DNA of 64,000 bases from Flavobacterium lipolyticum (lineage in GTDB: Bacteria > Bacteroidota > Bacteroidia > Flavobacteriales > Flavobacteriaceae): positions 2,108,001 to 2,172,000 of the forward strand of contig NZ_JAJJMN010000001.1 in assembly GCF_020905335.1 (NCBI RefSeq). The letters are read 5' to 3'. The translations under genes were made by a program, and so were the position numbers. Of this stretch, positions 52,717 to 61,188 are shown piece by piece (position 1 is the stretch's first letter; each line of letters starts with the position of its first letter). The notes below the pieces were generated by a model that made no database searches, was not told where the DNA came from, and saw only the letters and a list, made by a program, of their open reading frames with translations.

Positions 52717-52866
52717 ATTAACTTTCTCCAATTATCAATTTCACCTTAAACAAAGATGTAACAGTAGATTAAACTATTGTTTTTTTGTACTAAGTTGGAT
52801 ATGAAATGCTTTTTTAAGATGGTAAGCAATGTGCAAATTTTGCACGTTCCAAATTTGGGCAAACCA

Positions 52867-52912
52867 GTATGGGAGTAGCTATATCAAGGGTTCGAATCTC
52901 TTCCTCTCTGCA
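52867..52912 (+). pseudogene. Decayed copy of the tRNA-Ser 3' half
   Basis: AGGGTTCGAATCTCTTCCTCTCTGCA resembles the 3' end of the intact tRNA-Ser (two mismatches over the last 26 bases), with a weaker match through the variable arm. The 5' half, anticodon and acceptor partner are missing, so it cannot be a tRNA. It is in the 502-bp gap before the Fic gene; a 15-bp palindrome GTGCAAATTTTGCAC stands at 52831-52845. Otherwise that gap holds only the intact tRNA and its terminator. Confidence 0.75.
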
Positions 52913-53016
52913 AGAAGCACTGATTTGAAATGTATTAATGTTCTTGTTTCTATAAGGATAGTATTTGAAATTAATAACTTACAAATTAACTTTTATTTGA
53001 ATCGTTTTGTTTGATT

Positions 53017-54120
53017 TTATTTTAAAGGATCATTTAGAATGTAATGAGTACTTCTTCCTCCTGAACTTGCTTTGATCAAGATCCCTTTGTTAACTAAATC
53101 TGTTATGTCTCTGAGGGCTGTATCTGTAGATGTTTTCGTTATTTTGGCCCATTTGCCGGTATTTAAATTTCCTTCGAAATTATCCATAAGCATGTTAAGT
53201 ACCTTTTGCTGACGTTTATTGCTTATCAGTTTTGCATTTTTAACCCAAAATTGATGTTTTTTAACTACTTTGTCTACAATTGTACTTGAGTTAAGGATGC
53301 TGTTTTTTAAGCATTCTAAAAACCAAAGGATCCATTCTGTAATATCTAAATCTCCTTTCTGAGTTCTTTCCAGTATGGCATAATAGCTTTTCTTTTGATT
53401 GTTTATTTCAGTTGACATGCTGTAAAATCTTCGATTTACACCATCAGATTTTGAAAGTTGCATATCTGTAATTGCCCTGGCTATTCTTCCATTGCCATCA
53501 TTAAAAGGATGTATGGTGATAAACCATAAATGAGCTACAGCAGCTTTTAGTAAGGACTCTAAATTTTCATCATCATTGTACCAATCAATAAATTGCTTCA
53601 TTTCGGATGCTAATTGTTCGGCTTTTGGAGCTTCATAATGTACAATTTCTCTACCCATTCCGCCAGACACAACTTGCATTGCGCCTGACCGCCAGTTTGC
53701 CACTTCAATCTTATGAATACCGCTTCTTCCCGACGGGAATAGCGAAGCATGCCAGCCAAACAAACGATCATCGGTCAATGTTTTGTTGTCATTTTGAGTC
53801 GCATCGAGCATTAATTCTACAATTCCGTCGACATTCCTGTCTGAATATCCTAAACCGGGATATTCCAAGCCAAGTCTTGTAGCAATTGAGGAACGTACTA
53901 ATTCGGGATTTAATATTTCACCCTCTATTTTTGAAGTTTGTATTACATCTTGAATCAAAGTTTCTAAGTTGGCTTCATCTTTTAATTCGAAGCCTAACAG
54001 CTCAACCTTGCCCATGAGTTTGCCTTGCAGGTTTCTAACTTCGCTTAATAACGAAATAAATTCTTGCTCATTCCACAATAGATTAGGCCAGTTTTTAATC
54101 TGATGAATGTAGATTGCCAT
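53017..54120 (-). CDS. Fic-family AMPylase with N-terminal inhibitory motif
   Basis: 367 aa. N-terminal DUF4172-like part with the inhibitory helix motif TSKIEG (62-67, [S/T]xxxE[G/N]), the Fic core HPFNDGNGRIAR at 204-215 with catalytic H204, and a C-terminal winged helix (about 300-365: KWAKITKTSTDTALRDITDLVNKGILIK). Family members add AMP to hydroxyl side chains of target proteins; the Glu of the inhibitory motif keeps activity low until released. Cytoplasmic, monocistronic. Placed beyond a duplicated tRNA end and before an XRE regulator, as in acquired modules. Target unknown. Confidence 0.9.
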   Translation of the reverse strand: MAIYIHQIKNWPNLLWNEQEFISLLSEVRNLQGKLMGKVELLGFELKDEANLETLIQDVIQTSKIEGEILNPELVRSSIATRLGLEYPGLGYSDRNVDGIVELMLDATQNDNKTLTDDRLFGWHASLFPSGRSGIHKIEVANWRSGAMQVVSGGMGREIVHYEAPKAEQLASEMKQFIDWYNDDENLESLLKAAVAHLWFITIHPFNDGNGRIARAITDMQLSKSDGVNRRFYSMSTEINNQKKSYYAILERTQKGDLDITEWILWFLECLKNSILNSSTIVDKVVKKHQFWVKNAKLISNKRQQKVLNMLMDNFEGNLNTGKWAKITKTSTDTALRDITDLVNKGILIKASSGGRSTHYILNDPLK

Positions 54121-54264
54121 TGATTTTCAATTATGCGGTAAATATAAGAATTATTCTCCGCAGAAAATGCGGTGATTAAGTCGTTTTTTCACCGCGTTTT
54201 GGATTTTTATTTTTTTAAACTCTGGCGAGCTTGGGAATAAATCGTTTTCCTGTATTCTATAAAA

Positions 54265-54293
54265 ACAAAAAGAGACCTTATTTAAGATCTCTT
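54265..54293 (-). terminator. Terminator of the XRE gene
   Basis: AAGAGA-C-CTT (54270-54279) pairs with AAG-A-TCTCTT (54284-54293); on the minus strand the stem leads into TTTTTGTTTT. Moderate quality. Confidence 0.6.
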
Positions 54294-54321
54294 GCTTTAG
54301 TGTAGACTATAATTTAAAAAC

Positions 54322-54708
54322 TTATTTCCCTTTCAATAACTTCTCCAAATATTCATTCTTATCCTTCTCCGCTTGCACTAAGCGCTCGTAAAGTTCAACA
54401 ACTTTGTCTAAAGGATTAAAAGTACATTCATTATAATGTTTGTTAAAGGCTCCGTGATCGTAGATATTATTAAAATAGTTAATTACGGCTTCTTCTGAAA
54501 AGTTTTTAATGGCTTCAACGGTTACTCCAAGCACTTTTGCTACTTCTTTCAGTTTTTCTTCGTCTATGCTTTCGCTGTTTTCTATAGTAGAAACAGATTG
54601 TTGAGATATACCTAAAGCTTGTGCCAAAGCTTCTTGTTTCATGTCTTTTAGTTCACGAATACGGCTGATTTTTCGCCCTATATGATATGGTTTTTCTGCT
54701 ATGCTCAT
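54322..54708 (-). CDS. XRE-family DNA-binding protein
   Basis: 128 aa from ATG 54708 (MSIAEKPYHIG); a TTG two codons upstream is in frame but not needed. Helix-turn-helix at about 14-67 (ISRIRELKDMKQEALAQALGISQQSVSTIENSE). The C-terminal half is charged and helical, ending in a coiled-coil-like VELYERLVQAEKDKNEYLEKLLKGK, probably for dimer formation. Single gene. Could regulate the Fic gene or be a stand-alone regulator; neither is shown. Confidence 0.85.
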   Translation of the reverse strand: MSIAEKPYHIGRKISRIRELKDMKQEALAQALGISQQSVSTIENSESIDEEKLKEVAKVLGVTVEAIKNFSEEAVINYFNNIYDHGAFNKHYNECTFNPLDKVVELYERLVQAEKDKNEYLEKLLKGK

Positions 54709-54870
54709 ATTCAAAGATATTTAAAATTATAAAAGAATGATCGATTTTGGTAAAAAACAAGTTCGTTTTTGTAAGATACGCTTTTCATTATTGATACAAA
54801 AATACGGTTTTTCTACTTTGGCGCAACTCCATTATGTAAGTTCACCAACAATAAGTTTATCAAAAATCAA

Positions 54871-54975
54871 ATGGTTAGTAAAAGGAGTATTAAAAGGGTT
54901 TTAAAAACAGAAAAAGCAATCCTTCAGAACGTTAAAAATAGAAGATTGTCGAAGATTTTTAAGACGTATTTTTAA
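54871..54975 (+). CDS. Possible 34-aa basic peptide ORF
   Basis: ATG at 54871, stop 54973. The peptide MVSKRSIKRVLKTEKAILQN... has 11 Lys/Arg and one Glu in 34 residues. It ends 25 bp before the predicted promoter of the polyamine operon. Basic composition could come simply from A-rich DNA, so it may not be a gene. The rest of the 327-bp gap 54709-55035 holds only AT-rich sequence and the promoter. Confidence 0.2.
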   Translation: MVSKRSIKRVLKTEKAILQNVKNRRLSKIFKTYF

Positions 54976-55000
54976 GTTAAATTTATTAAAGAAATTATTA

Positions 55001-55008
55001 TATATTTG
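55001..55008 (+). promoter_or_regulatory. Promoter -7 element of the polyamine/membrane operon
   Basis: TATATTTG (TAnnTTTG) 27 bases before the ATG of the AdoMet decarboxylase gene. The -33 element is not clear. Confidence 0.6.
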
Positions 55009-55035
55009 GCCTCTTTTGTTCCCTAAAAAACTAGA

Positions 55036-55398
55036 ATGGATTTACCTCCTTACTCACCAGGATTGCATAAACTGGTTACTTTACATGTCGATGAAACTCA
55101 GAAACTAACCAATAGTCAGGGCTTTGTTGATGCGACCAATATGATTTTAGAAAAATATGGACTGGAAAAGGTAGGGGGGGTTGTACATAATTTCGACAAC
55201 GATAGTTTTACAATTTCATTCTGCTTAAAAGAATCTCATATCTGCATACATACCTGGCCCGAATACAATCAACTTACATTGGATGTTTATCTGTGTAACT
55301 ATCTTCAGGATAATTCACAGAAAGTTAAAGATGTTATGGCGGATTATATTAGCTATTTTGAAGGAAGAATTATTAAAGATTTTGAAATCAATCGATAG
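55036..55398 (+). CDS. S-adenosylmethionine decarboxylase, pyruvoyl type
   Basis: 120 aa, the length of class 1B (speH-type) proenzymes. The autocleavage serine is S67 in KESHICIHTWPEY; the two other catalytic residues fit by spacing: H72 (+5) and C87 (+20), the same offsets as in the Thermotoga enzyme (S63, H68, C83, from memory). It should self-process and make decarboxylated AdoMet, the aminopropyl donor. First gene of a seven-gene operon that also encodes a membrane-fused spermidine synthase; next gene starts 3 bp after its stop. Confidence 0.88.
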   Translation: MDLPPYSPGLHKLVTLHVDETQKLTNSQGFVDATNMILEKYGLEKVGGVVHNFDNDSFTISFCLKESHICIHTWPEYNQLTLDVYLCNYLQDNSQKVKDVMADYISYFEGRIIKDFEINR

Positions 55399-55401
55399 GA
55401 T

Positions 55402-56634
55402 ATGAAAATTACTTGTTACAATTGTAATACAGAAACTGAATTAAGAGTTGGTTTTGACGTTGTGAATTTTGTATGTCCCAATTGTCAGAGTTTGTATACT
55501 CGTGATGATGAAGGGCAGTTTCGCAGAAGATCTCAGTATAAAACCACACTTAATGATTTTCCGTTGGCGATTGGTGATGTTGGTTTTTTGAAAGGAAGCG
55601 AATATAAAGTCACAGGGATCTTGGTGAAAAAAGTTCATCCTGATTACAGATGGACAGAATTTATATTGGAGAATCACGAAAACGAGTGTATTTACCTTTC
55701 GGTTTCTAACGGACATTGGATTTTACTGACCGAAATGGAAGAAGTTTTTGAGGTAAAAAAGCATCCTTTGATTCTGGAGCATAATAAAGAAGACTATAAT
55801 ATTTTTGAATATTCAGATGCTGCAATTATAAACGCTCAGGGGTTTTTCGATTTCGAATTGCCTCAGAATAAGAATATTCATTTAGTAGAGTACATAAGAC
55901 CGCCTTACATGATTTCTGTGGAGAGAATGAATGGAGTTGAAACGGCTTTTTATGGAGAATACATTAAAAAGGAAGAAATAAAAAAGGCCTTTAAGAATGT
56001 TGTGCTGCCTTATAAGTTTGGTGTAAACATGGTTCAGCCATCCCGGTTTAACCTTAATAATACAGCAATTATTTTTTGTTGTATTGCGGCATTGCTGATA
56101 GCAACCAATTGGTTTATCTATAAGGATCAATTTAAACAAAAGGTATTTTCCAAATCCATAAAATTTGCTGAATTTAATAATAAAGAAATCACGAGTGATG
56201 CTTTTATTCTAAATGGCGGTTCGGCACCGCTGACTATTACAGTTGCTACAGATGTTGATAATTCCTGGGCAAATCTTAATGTCGCTTTAGTAGATGAAAT
56301 GACCAATGATGAAATTTATGCCAATAAAGACATAGAATTTTATCACGGTTATTCTGATGGAGAATCATGGACAGAAGGGGACAATATGGAGAAGTTTAAT
56401 ATTTGCGGTGTTAAAGCAGGAAGATACCATCTCTTAATAACCCCAATGAAAGCACCGGAAGATATCAATAATAGTGAAATGCGTGTAAATGTAGTTTGGA
56501 ACGAACCATCAAACAGAAATGTCTGGATGGTCGTTATTGCTATGATTGCCATTTACTTAATAATATGGTTTTTTACGTATAATTTTGAAAAAGAGAGATG
56601 GGCTGATAGTTCTTATTCTCGTTACGATGAATAA
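55402..56634 (+). CDS. Zinc-ribbon, DUF4178-like membrane protein
   Basis: 410 aa. Zinc ribbon at 5-28 (CYNC...CPNC, Cys 5/8/25/28), then a beta-rich DUF4178-like region (about 55-125: LAIGDVGFLKGSEYKVTGILVKKV, WTEFILENHENECIYLSVSNGHWIL), a first helix near 222-243 (AIIFCCIAALLIATNWFIY), a soluble extracytoplasmic domain 245-370, and a last helix near 373-395 (VWMVVIAMIAIYLIIWFF). Family name from memory. It is 3 bp after the decarboxylase gene. It may be a membrane scaffold that links to the other operon proteins; no enzymatic motif is seen. Confidence 0.75.
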   Translation: MKITCYNCNTETELRVGFDVVNFVCPNCQSLYTRDDEGQFRRRSQYKTTLNDFPLAIGDVGFLKGSEYKVTGILVKKVHPDYRWTEFILENHENECIYLSVSNGHWILLTEMEEVFEVKKHPLILEHNKEDYNIFEYSDAAIINAQGFFDFELPQNKNIHLVEYIRPPYMISVERMNGVETAFYGEYIKKEEIKKAFKNVVLPYKFGVNMVQPSRFNLNNTAIIFCCIAALLIATNWFIYKDQFKQKVFSKSIKFAEFNNKEITSDAFILNGGSAPLTITVATDVDNSWANLNVALVDEMTNDEIYANKDIEFYHGYSDGESWTEGDNMEKFNICGVKAGRYHLLITPMKAPEDINNSEMRVNVVWNEPSNRNVWMVVIAMIAIYLIIWFFTYNFEKERWADSSYSRYDE

Positions 56635-56640
56635 ATAGTC

Positions 56641-56820
56641 ATGAAAAAAATTTCGGATTTTATATATAATAATGCTGCTTCATTAGCAATAGGACTTTTT
56701 TGCTTTGGAGTTTATCTTTATTTTGCAATCGCTGGAAATCGAATTTGCGATTGCGAAACCACAGAAAATTACAAGTCAACGGGAAGCCGAACTTCTTATA
56801 ACCGTTTTTATCACAAATAA
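56641..56820 (+). CDS. 59-aa membrane protein
   Basis: ATG 56641, stop 56818-56820; placed 6 bp after the previous stop and 9 bp before the next start, so almost certainly a gene. One helix (AASLAIGLFCFGVYLYFAIAG) and a short tail with a CDC pair (NRICDCETTENYK) and a Tyr/Arg-rich end (SYNRFYHK). No homology recognised. The CDC motif could bind metal or form a disulfide. Confidence 0.7.
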   Translation: MKKISDFIYNNAASLAIGLFCFGVYLYFAIAGNRICDCETTENYKSTGSRTSYNRFYHK

Positions 56821-56829
56821 TATTTTACT

Positions 56830-57045
56830 ATGGATTTAATACATGTTCAACCGATAGTTAATTCAGTTATTTTTTCTTTTTTAGGAATTATCATTTTACT
56901 GGTTGCTTATTTAATTATCGAAAAACTTACACCGGAAAACACCTGGAAAGAGGTAGGGGAGAAAAATAATGTTGCCGTTGCAATTGTTTTGGCCGCATTC
57001 ATCATCGGGATTTCGATGATCATTAGTGCAGCGATTCATGGGTAA
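56830..57045 (+). CDS. DUF350 (YjfL-like) membrane protein
   Basis: 71 aa with two helices: VNSVIFSFLGIIILLVAYLII and NVAVAIVLAAFIIGISMIISAAI, joined by EKLTPENTWKEVGEKNN. This is a one-repeat DUF350 protein; the E-x-G-E-K-N-N-x-A loop is the conserved part. DUF350 genes often sit with spermidine synthase-like and AdoMet decarboxylase genes (recalled). It overlaps the next gene by 8 bp (ATGGGTAA). Confidence 0.85.
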   Translation: MDLIHVQPIVNSVIFSFLGIIILLVAYLIIEKLTPENTWKEVGEKNNVAVAIVLAAFIIGISMIISAAIHG

Positions 57046-58555
57046 AAAGTTTCTCAGGTTTGAATTTCTTTTGCTGTTTGCCGTATTTATTATTGCGACC
57101 TGCGGGCTTATCTATGAGCTAGTTGCAGGAACGTTAGCAAGTTATTTATTAGGCGACTCCGTAAAACAATTTTCATTTATTATTGGAGTTTACTTGTTTT
57201 CGATGGGTATTGGTTCCTTTTTTTCAAAGTTTTTCCACAAAAACCTTCTCAATACATTTGTCGAAATCGAAATTTTGGTGGGTTTGATAGGAGGCCTGAG
57301 TTCGGTAGTTTTATTTCTATTGTTCGAAAGCGTCGAGTCTTTTCAGTTCATACTATACCTGTTTGTTTTTGTAACAGGCTTTTTGGTTGGATTAGAGATT
57401 CCACTATTAATGAATATTTTAAAAGACAAAGTCGAATTTAAGGACTTGGTTTCTAATGTATTTACATTCGATTATATCGGGGCATTATTGGCGTCAATCC
57501 TTTTTCCTTTAGTTTTAGTTCCGAAATTAGGGATAATGGGAACTTCACTTTTCTTCGGAATGATCAACGTTAGTATCGCCATAGTGTTGTGTTTTTTGCT
57601 TAAAAAAGAACTGAAAAAGCCTTATTTTTTAAAAGTAAAAGCTATTTTTTCATTCGGTGTTCTGCTTACGGTTTTTATCTTTTCCGATGTAATCTTATCT
57701 TATTCAGAAGGGAAACTATATGGTGAAAATATAATTTATACCAGCACAACTCCTTATCAGCGTATTGTTTTAACGCACAATAAAAGTGATTACAGGCTAT
57801 ATTTAAACAACAATCTTCAGTTTAGTTCTGTAGACGAATATCGTTACCACGAAGCTTTAGTGCATCCGGCAATGTCAATGGCTAAAGAGGTAAAAAATGT
57901 TCTCGTTTTAGGAGGAGGTGATGGATTGGCAGTTCGGGAAATCCTGAAATACAAAGAGGTTCAAAAAGTAATTTTAGTCGATTTGGATGAGGGGATGACC
58001 AGGCTTTTTAAAACTAATAAAGTATTGACAAAATTCAATCAAAATTCATTAAACAACCCGAAAGTTACAGTTATAAATACGGATGCTTATATCTGGGCGA
58101 AAAGTTGTCAGGAGAAGTTTGACGTTGCGATTATAGATTTCCCCGATCCGTCAAATTATAGCTTAGGAAAGTTGTATTCTCTCAATTTCTATCAAACTAT
58201 AAAAAACATCTTAAAACCGGATGCGGCAGTTGTGATTCAGACTACTTCACCCTATTTTGCGCCTAAGTCATTTTGGTGTATTAATAAAACAGTGATGCAG
58301 GTTTTTCCACAGGTCGATGCATATCATGCCTATGTTCCTTCGTTTGGAGAATGGGGTTATACCATTGCAATCAATGGTTTTGGATCCGGTTTTAACGAAG
58401 TGAATAGAAAAAGCCCGGGATTGAAATTCTACAATTATCAGTTTGACAGATTTAATTATTTTACCAATGATATGATTTCAAATGAAATAGAAATTAATCG
58501 TTTGGATAACCAGATTTTAGTACGCTATTTTGATGAAGAATGGGGAAAATTGTAA
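57038..58555 (+). CDS. Membrane-fused spermidine synthase-like aminopropyltransferase
   Basis: 505 aa from ATG 57038; an upstream GTG in frame is not needed. Residues 1-215 hold about six to seven helices (FEFLLLFAVFIIATCGLIYELVAG is the first), 216-505 a spermidine synthase domain: LVLGGGDGLAVREIL (AdoMet-binding loop), LVDLDEGM, and IIDFPDPSNYSLGKLYS in place of the usual DSTDP. The Asp residues for catalysis are kept but the flanking sequence is the LPDPS-type of membrane-bound relatives. It likely transfers aminopropyl groups from decarboxylated AdoMet to an unknown acceptor at the membrane. Overlaps DUF350 (8 bp) and the next gene (23 bp). Confidence 0.88.
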   Translation: MGKKFLRFEFLLLFAVFIIATCGLIYELVAGTLASYLLGDSVKQFSFIIGVYLFSMGIGSFFSKFFHKNLLNTFVEIEILVGLIGGLSSVVLFLLFESVESFQFILYLFVFVTGFLVGLEIPLLMNILKDKVEFKDLVSNVFTFDYIGALLASILFPLVLVPKLGIMGTSLFFGMINVSIAIVLCFLLKKELKKPYFLKVKAIFSFGVLLTVFIFSDVILSYSEGKLYGENIIYTSTTPYQRIVLTHNKSDYRLYLNNNLQFSSVDEYRYHEALVHPAMSMAKEVKNVLVLGGGDGLAVREILKYKEVQKVILVDLDEGMTRLFKTNKVLTKFNQNSLNNPKVTVINTDAYIWAKSCQEKFDVAIIDFPDPSNYSLGKLYSLNFYQTIKNILKPDAAVVIQTTSPYFAPKSFWCINKTVMQVFPQVDAYHAYVPSFGEWGYTIAINGFGSGFNEVNRKSPGLKFYNYQFDRFNYFTNDMISNEIEINRLDNQILVRYFDEEWGKL

Positions 58556-60161
58556 TAAAGGAAGACGGAATTTCGTAAAAGGAATCACAGCATCTTTGCT
58601 CTTACTTCCTTTTATACAATTTTGTTCTGATAAAATAGCAGTCCTGATGATTCGGTTATCAGGAACAAATCATCTTTTAGGACATCGCTTGTGGATAAAA
58701 GATTTTCCGAAGCCACAACAACAGGTAAAAATTCCTTATTTAATTATAGGTGGTGGAATCTCAGGTTTGAGCGCTGCACGTCAGTTTCATAAAAAGGGAA
58801 TCTCTGATTTTTTATTGATTGAAATGGCAGATCATTTGGGAGGGAACTCTTCTAATGGGGAGAATAAATATTCTAAATACCCTTTGGGAGCGCATTATTT
58901 GCCACTTCCAAATTTTAATGATAAAGAACTTCTTGGTTTTCTTGAAGAAGAAAAGATTATTTTGAGTTATGATAAAAAAGGGCTTCCAGTTTTTGATGAA
59001 TTGCAACTGACTTTTGCGCCGGATGAAAGGTTGTTTTATAAAAACAATTGGCAGGAAGGAGTTGTTCCAAAGGAAGGAAATTCAGAAGAAGAACATAAAG
59101 AATTTCAACGATTTTTCAGAGAAATGGACGCTTTTAGAAGCGCAAAAGGAGAAGATCAAAAATACTTATTTGATATTCCAATACATCTTTCTTCTAAAGA
59201 TCAAGAAACAAGAGCATTGGATAAAATTACTATGCAGCAATGGTTTGAGAAGAATAATTTTAAATCAAAACCCCTGTTTAATTATATTGATTATTGCTGT
59301 AAAGATGATTTTGGATTAGGAATTACTTTTGTCTCAGCCTGGGCGGGAATTCATTATTTTGCAGGACGAAAACAAGATGCAGTTGCAGAAAAATCCGATA
59401 GCGTTTTAACCTGGCCGGAAGGAAATGCAAGATTAGCGCATCATCTTAAAAAATACACAACGCAAAAAACGCTGAAAAATCATTTGGTTTATGAGGTAAA
59501 AACCGAAAAAGACAAGGTTATTGTTCAGGTATTTGATGATGTTAATAAGTCTTCAATAGAAATAATAGCGGATAGCGTTATCATGGCAACACCGCAATTT
59601 GTAAATCAATACCTCATTAAAGACCGGAGACAATTTACAAAACAGTTTCATTATACACCTTGGCTTTTAGCAAGCTTAGTAGTAAACAATCTGACAGATA
59701 ATTTAAGTTTTCCTCTTTCCTGGGATAATGTAATTTATGAAGCAAAAGGTCTCGGTTACGTTTATGCACAGCACCAAACACTAAATCAGGTTCAGGACAA
59801 AAAAGTGATTACGTATTATCATAGTTTCTCATCTGCAGATCTAAAGAAAACACGTAAAGAAATCTACAAAAAAGACAAAGAATATTGGAAACAGGTTATT
59901 TTTAATGATCTGAAAATTGCACACCCTAATATTGAAAATGATACCGAAGAAATGAAAATTTTCTTGTTAGGACATGGAATGATTTCGCCGGTGCCTGATT
60001 TTATTTTTGGAGAAGCAAAGAATAAAGCTTCACAGAATATTGAAAATTTAATCTATTTTGCTCACTCTGATTTGTCGGGGATTTCAATTTTTGAAGAAGC
60101 TTTTCATCAGGGAATTAATGCCGTAAATAAAATTTTAGATGGAACAGCCCTGGATTCATAA
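58533..60161 (+). CDS. Tat-exported FAD-dependent amine oxidoreductase-like protein
   Basis: 542 aa from ATG 58533; the preceding TTG is not needed. N-terminus has a twin-arginine signal (GRRNFVKGITASLLLLPFIQFC), the Cys perhaps a lipobox. FAD-binding motif LIIGGGISGLSAARQF near 70, followed by LIEMADHLGGNSS; a C-terminal GISIFEEAFHQGINAVNKIL closes the FAD fold. Resembles flavin amine oxidases and phytoene-desaturase-like enzymes. In this operon it may oxidise the amine made by the preceding enzymes on the outer side of the membrane (inference). Overlaps both neighbours by 23 bp. Confidence 0.78.
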   Translation: MKNGENCNKGRRNFVKGITASLLLLPFIQFCSDKIAVLMIRLSGTNHLLGHRLWIKDFPKPQQQVKIPYLIIGGGISGLSAARQFHKKGISDFLLIEMADHLGGNSSNGENKYSKYPLGAHYLPLPNFNDKELLGFLEEEKIILSYDKKGLPVFDELQLTFAPDERLFYKNNWQEGVVPKEGNSEEEHKEFQRFFREMDAFRSAKGEDQKYLFDIPIHLSSKDQETRALDKITMQQWFEKNNFKSKPLFNYIDYCCKDDFGLGITFVSAWAGIHYFAGRKQDAVAEKSDSVLTWPEGNARLAHHLKKYTTQKTLKNHLVYEVKTEKDKVIVQVFDDVNKSSIEIIADSVIMATPQFVNQYLIKDRRQFTKQFHYTPWLLASLVVNNLTDNLSFPLSWDNVIYEAKGLGYVYAQHQTLNQVQDKKVITYYHSFSSADLKKTRKEIYKKDKEYWKQVIFNDLKIAHPNIENDTEEMKIFLLGHGMISPVPDFIFGEAKNKASQNIENLIYFAHSDLSGISIFEEAFHQGINAVNKILDGTALDS

Positions 60162-61161
60162 AGCAAAAACAGATTCATTGTTAATCATTGGGCCGTCATT
60201 TTTTGTGCTGGCCATTATTTTTGTTTTTCAGAACTATATTACTTCGATCGAAAATAAGTATTCGTTTTACACCTGGCTTTTTCTAATTGTATTTATTGAT
60301 GTCGCACACGTTTACGCTACCTTGTTTAAAACCTATTTTGTAAAAGAGGAATTTCTGAAAGACAGGAAAAGACTGATTCTGGTGCCTGTTATTTGTTTTC
60401 TTACCGGTTTAGTCTTATTCTCTTTCGGAAGCTTAGTTTTTTGGTCTTTTCTGGCTTATGTGGCAGTTTTCCATTTTATTCGGCAGCAATATGGGTTCAT
60501 GCGATTGTATGCACGCAAGGAAGAGAAAACGAAAGTTTCTGTGTGGATTGATAATTTGGCAATTTATGCTTCTACAGTTTATCCAATGCTATTTTGGTTT
60601 TTTTCACCCGAAAGAAAATTCAACTGGTTTGTTGAAAATGAATTTTTTCGTTTTGAAAATAAAGCGATTCTGGAAATTTTGTTTTGGGTATATAGTGCCA
60701 TTCTATCTCTTTATGTGATTCGTACGATAATCGTTTCGGTTAAAACTAAATTCTTTAATATTCCTAAAAACAGCATTATTTTAGGAACTGGACTTTCGTG
60801 GTATTTTGGAATTGTTTACTTCAACGACGACCTTATTTTTACCTTGCTAAATGTAGTTTCGCACGGAATTCCTTATATGGCTTTAGTGTACTTTAAAGAA
60901 ATTGACGGGAAGAGCCACAAAGAAATAGGGGCTCTGGCTTATTTAAAGAGATACAATGGTATTTTAATTTATATTGGCATATTGCTATTAATTGCTTTTT
61001 CAGAAGAGTTTCTCTGGGAGTTTTTTGTCTGGAATGAAAATATTGCGGTAAGTACCAGCTTCGATTTCTCAGGATGGCAATTTTTATTAGTACCGCTTTT
61101 GAGTGTACCTCAATTTACACATTACATTTTAGATGGTTTTATCTGGAAGACTAAAAAATAA
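60139..61161 (+). CDS. Histidine-rich polytopic membrane protein
   Basis: 340 aa with about eight helices. Conserved-looking polar residues sit in or near helices: DVAHVYATLFKTY (about 56), FHFIRQQYGFMRLY (about 111), SHGIPYMALVYF (about 240) and THYILDGFIWK (about 330). The spread of four His motifs, with Asp and Arg beside them, recalls membrane-bound di-metal desaturase or hydroxylase families; I cannot name this one. Last gene of the operon, overlapping the oxidoreductase by 23 bp, with a terminator 28 bp downstream. Confidence 0.7.
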   Translation: MEQPWIHKAKTDSLLIIGPSFFVLAIIFVFQNYITSIENKYSFYTWLFLIVFIDVAHVYATLFKTYFVKEEFLKDRKRLILVPVICFLTGLVLFSFGSLVFWSFLAYVAVFHFIRQQYGFMRLYARKEEKTKVSVWIDNLAIYASTVYPMLFWFFSPERKFNWFVENEFFRFENKAILEILFWVYSAILSLYVIRTIIVSVKTKFFNIPKNSIILGTGLSWYFGIVYFNDDLIFTLLNVVSHGIPYMALVYFKEIDGKSHKEIGALAYLKRYNGILIYIGILLLIAFSEEFLWEFFVWNENIAVSTSFDFSGWQFLLVPLLSVPQFTHYILDGFIWKTKK

Positions 61162-61188
61162 ATTAAATCTGAAGATTAAATAAATTAA

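Noticed and set aside
52831..52845. Palindrome GTGCAAATTTTGCAC as a recombinase core site
   Set aside because: Single copy, no partner site found and no recombinase gene; noted only as part of the gap next to the tRNA fragment.
52867..52912. Second tRNA-Ser gene
   Set aside because: Only the T-arm and 3' acceptor strand are recognisable; there is no 5' half or anticodon.
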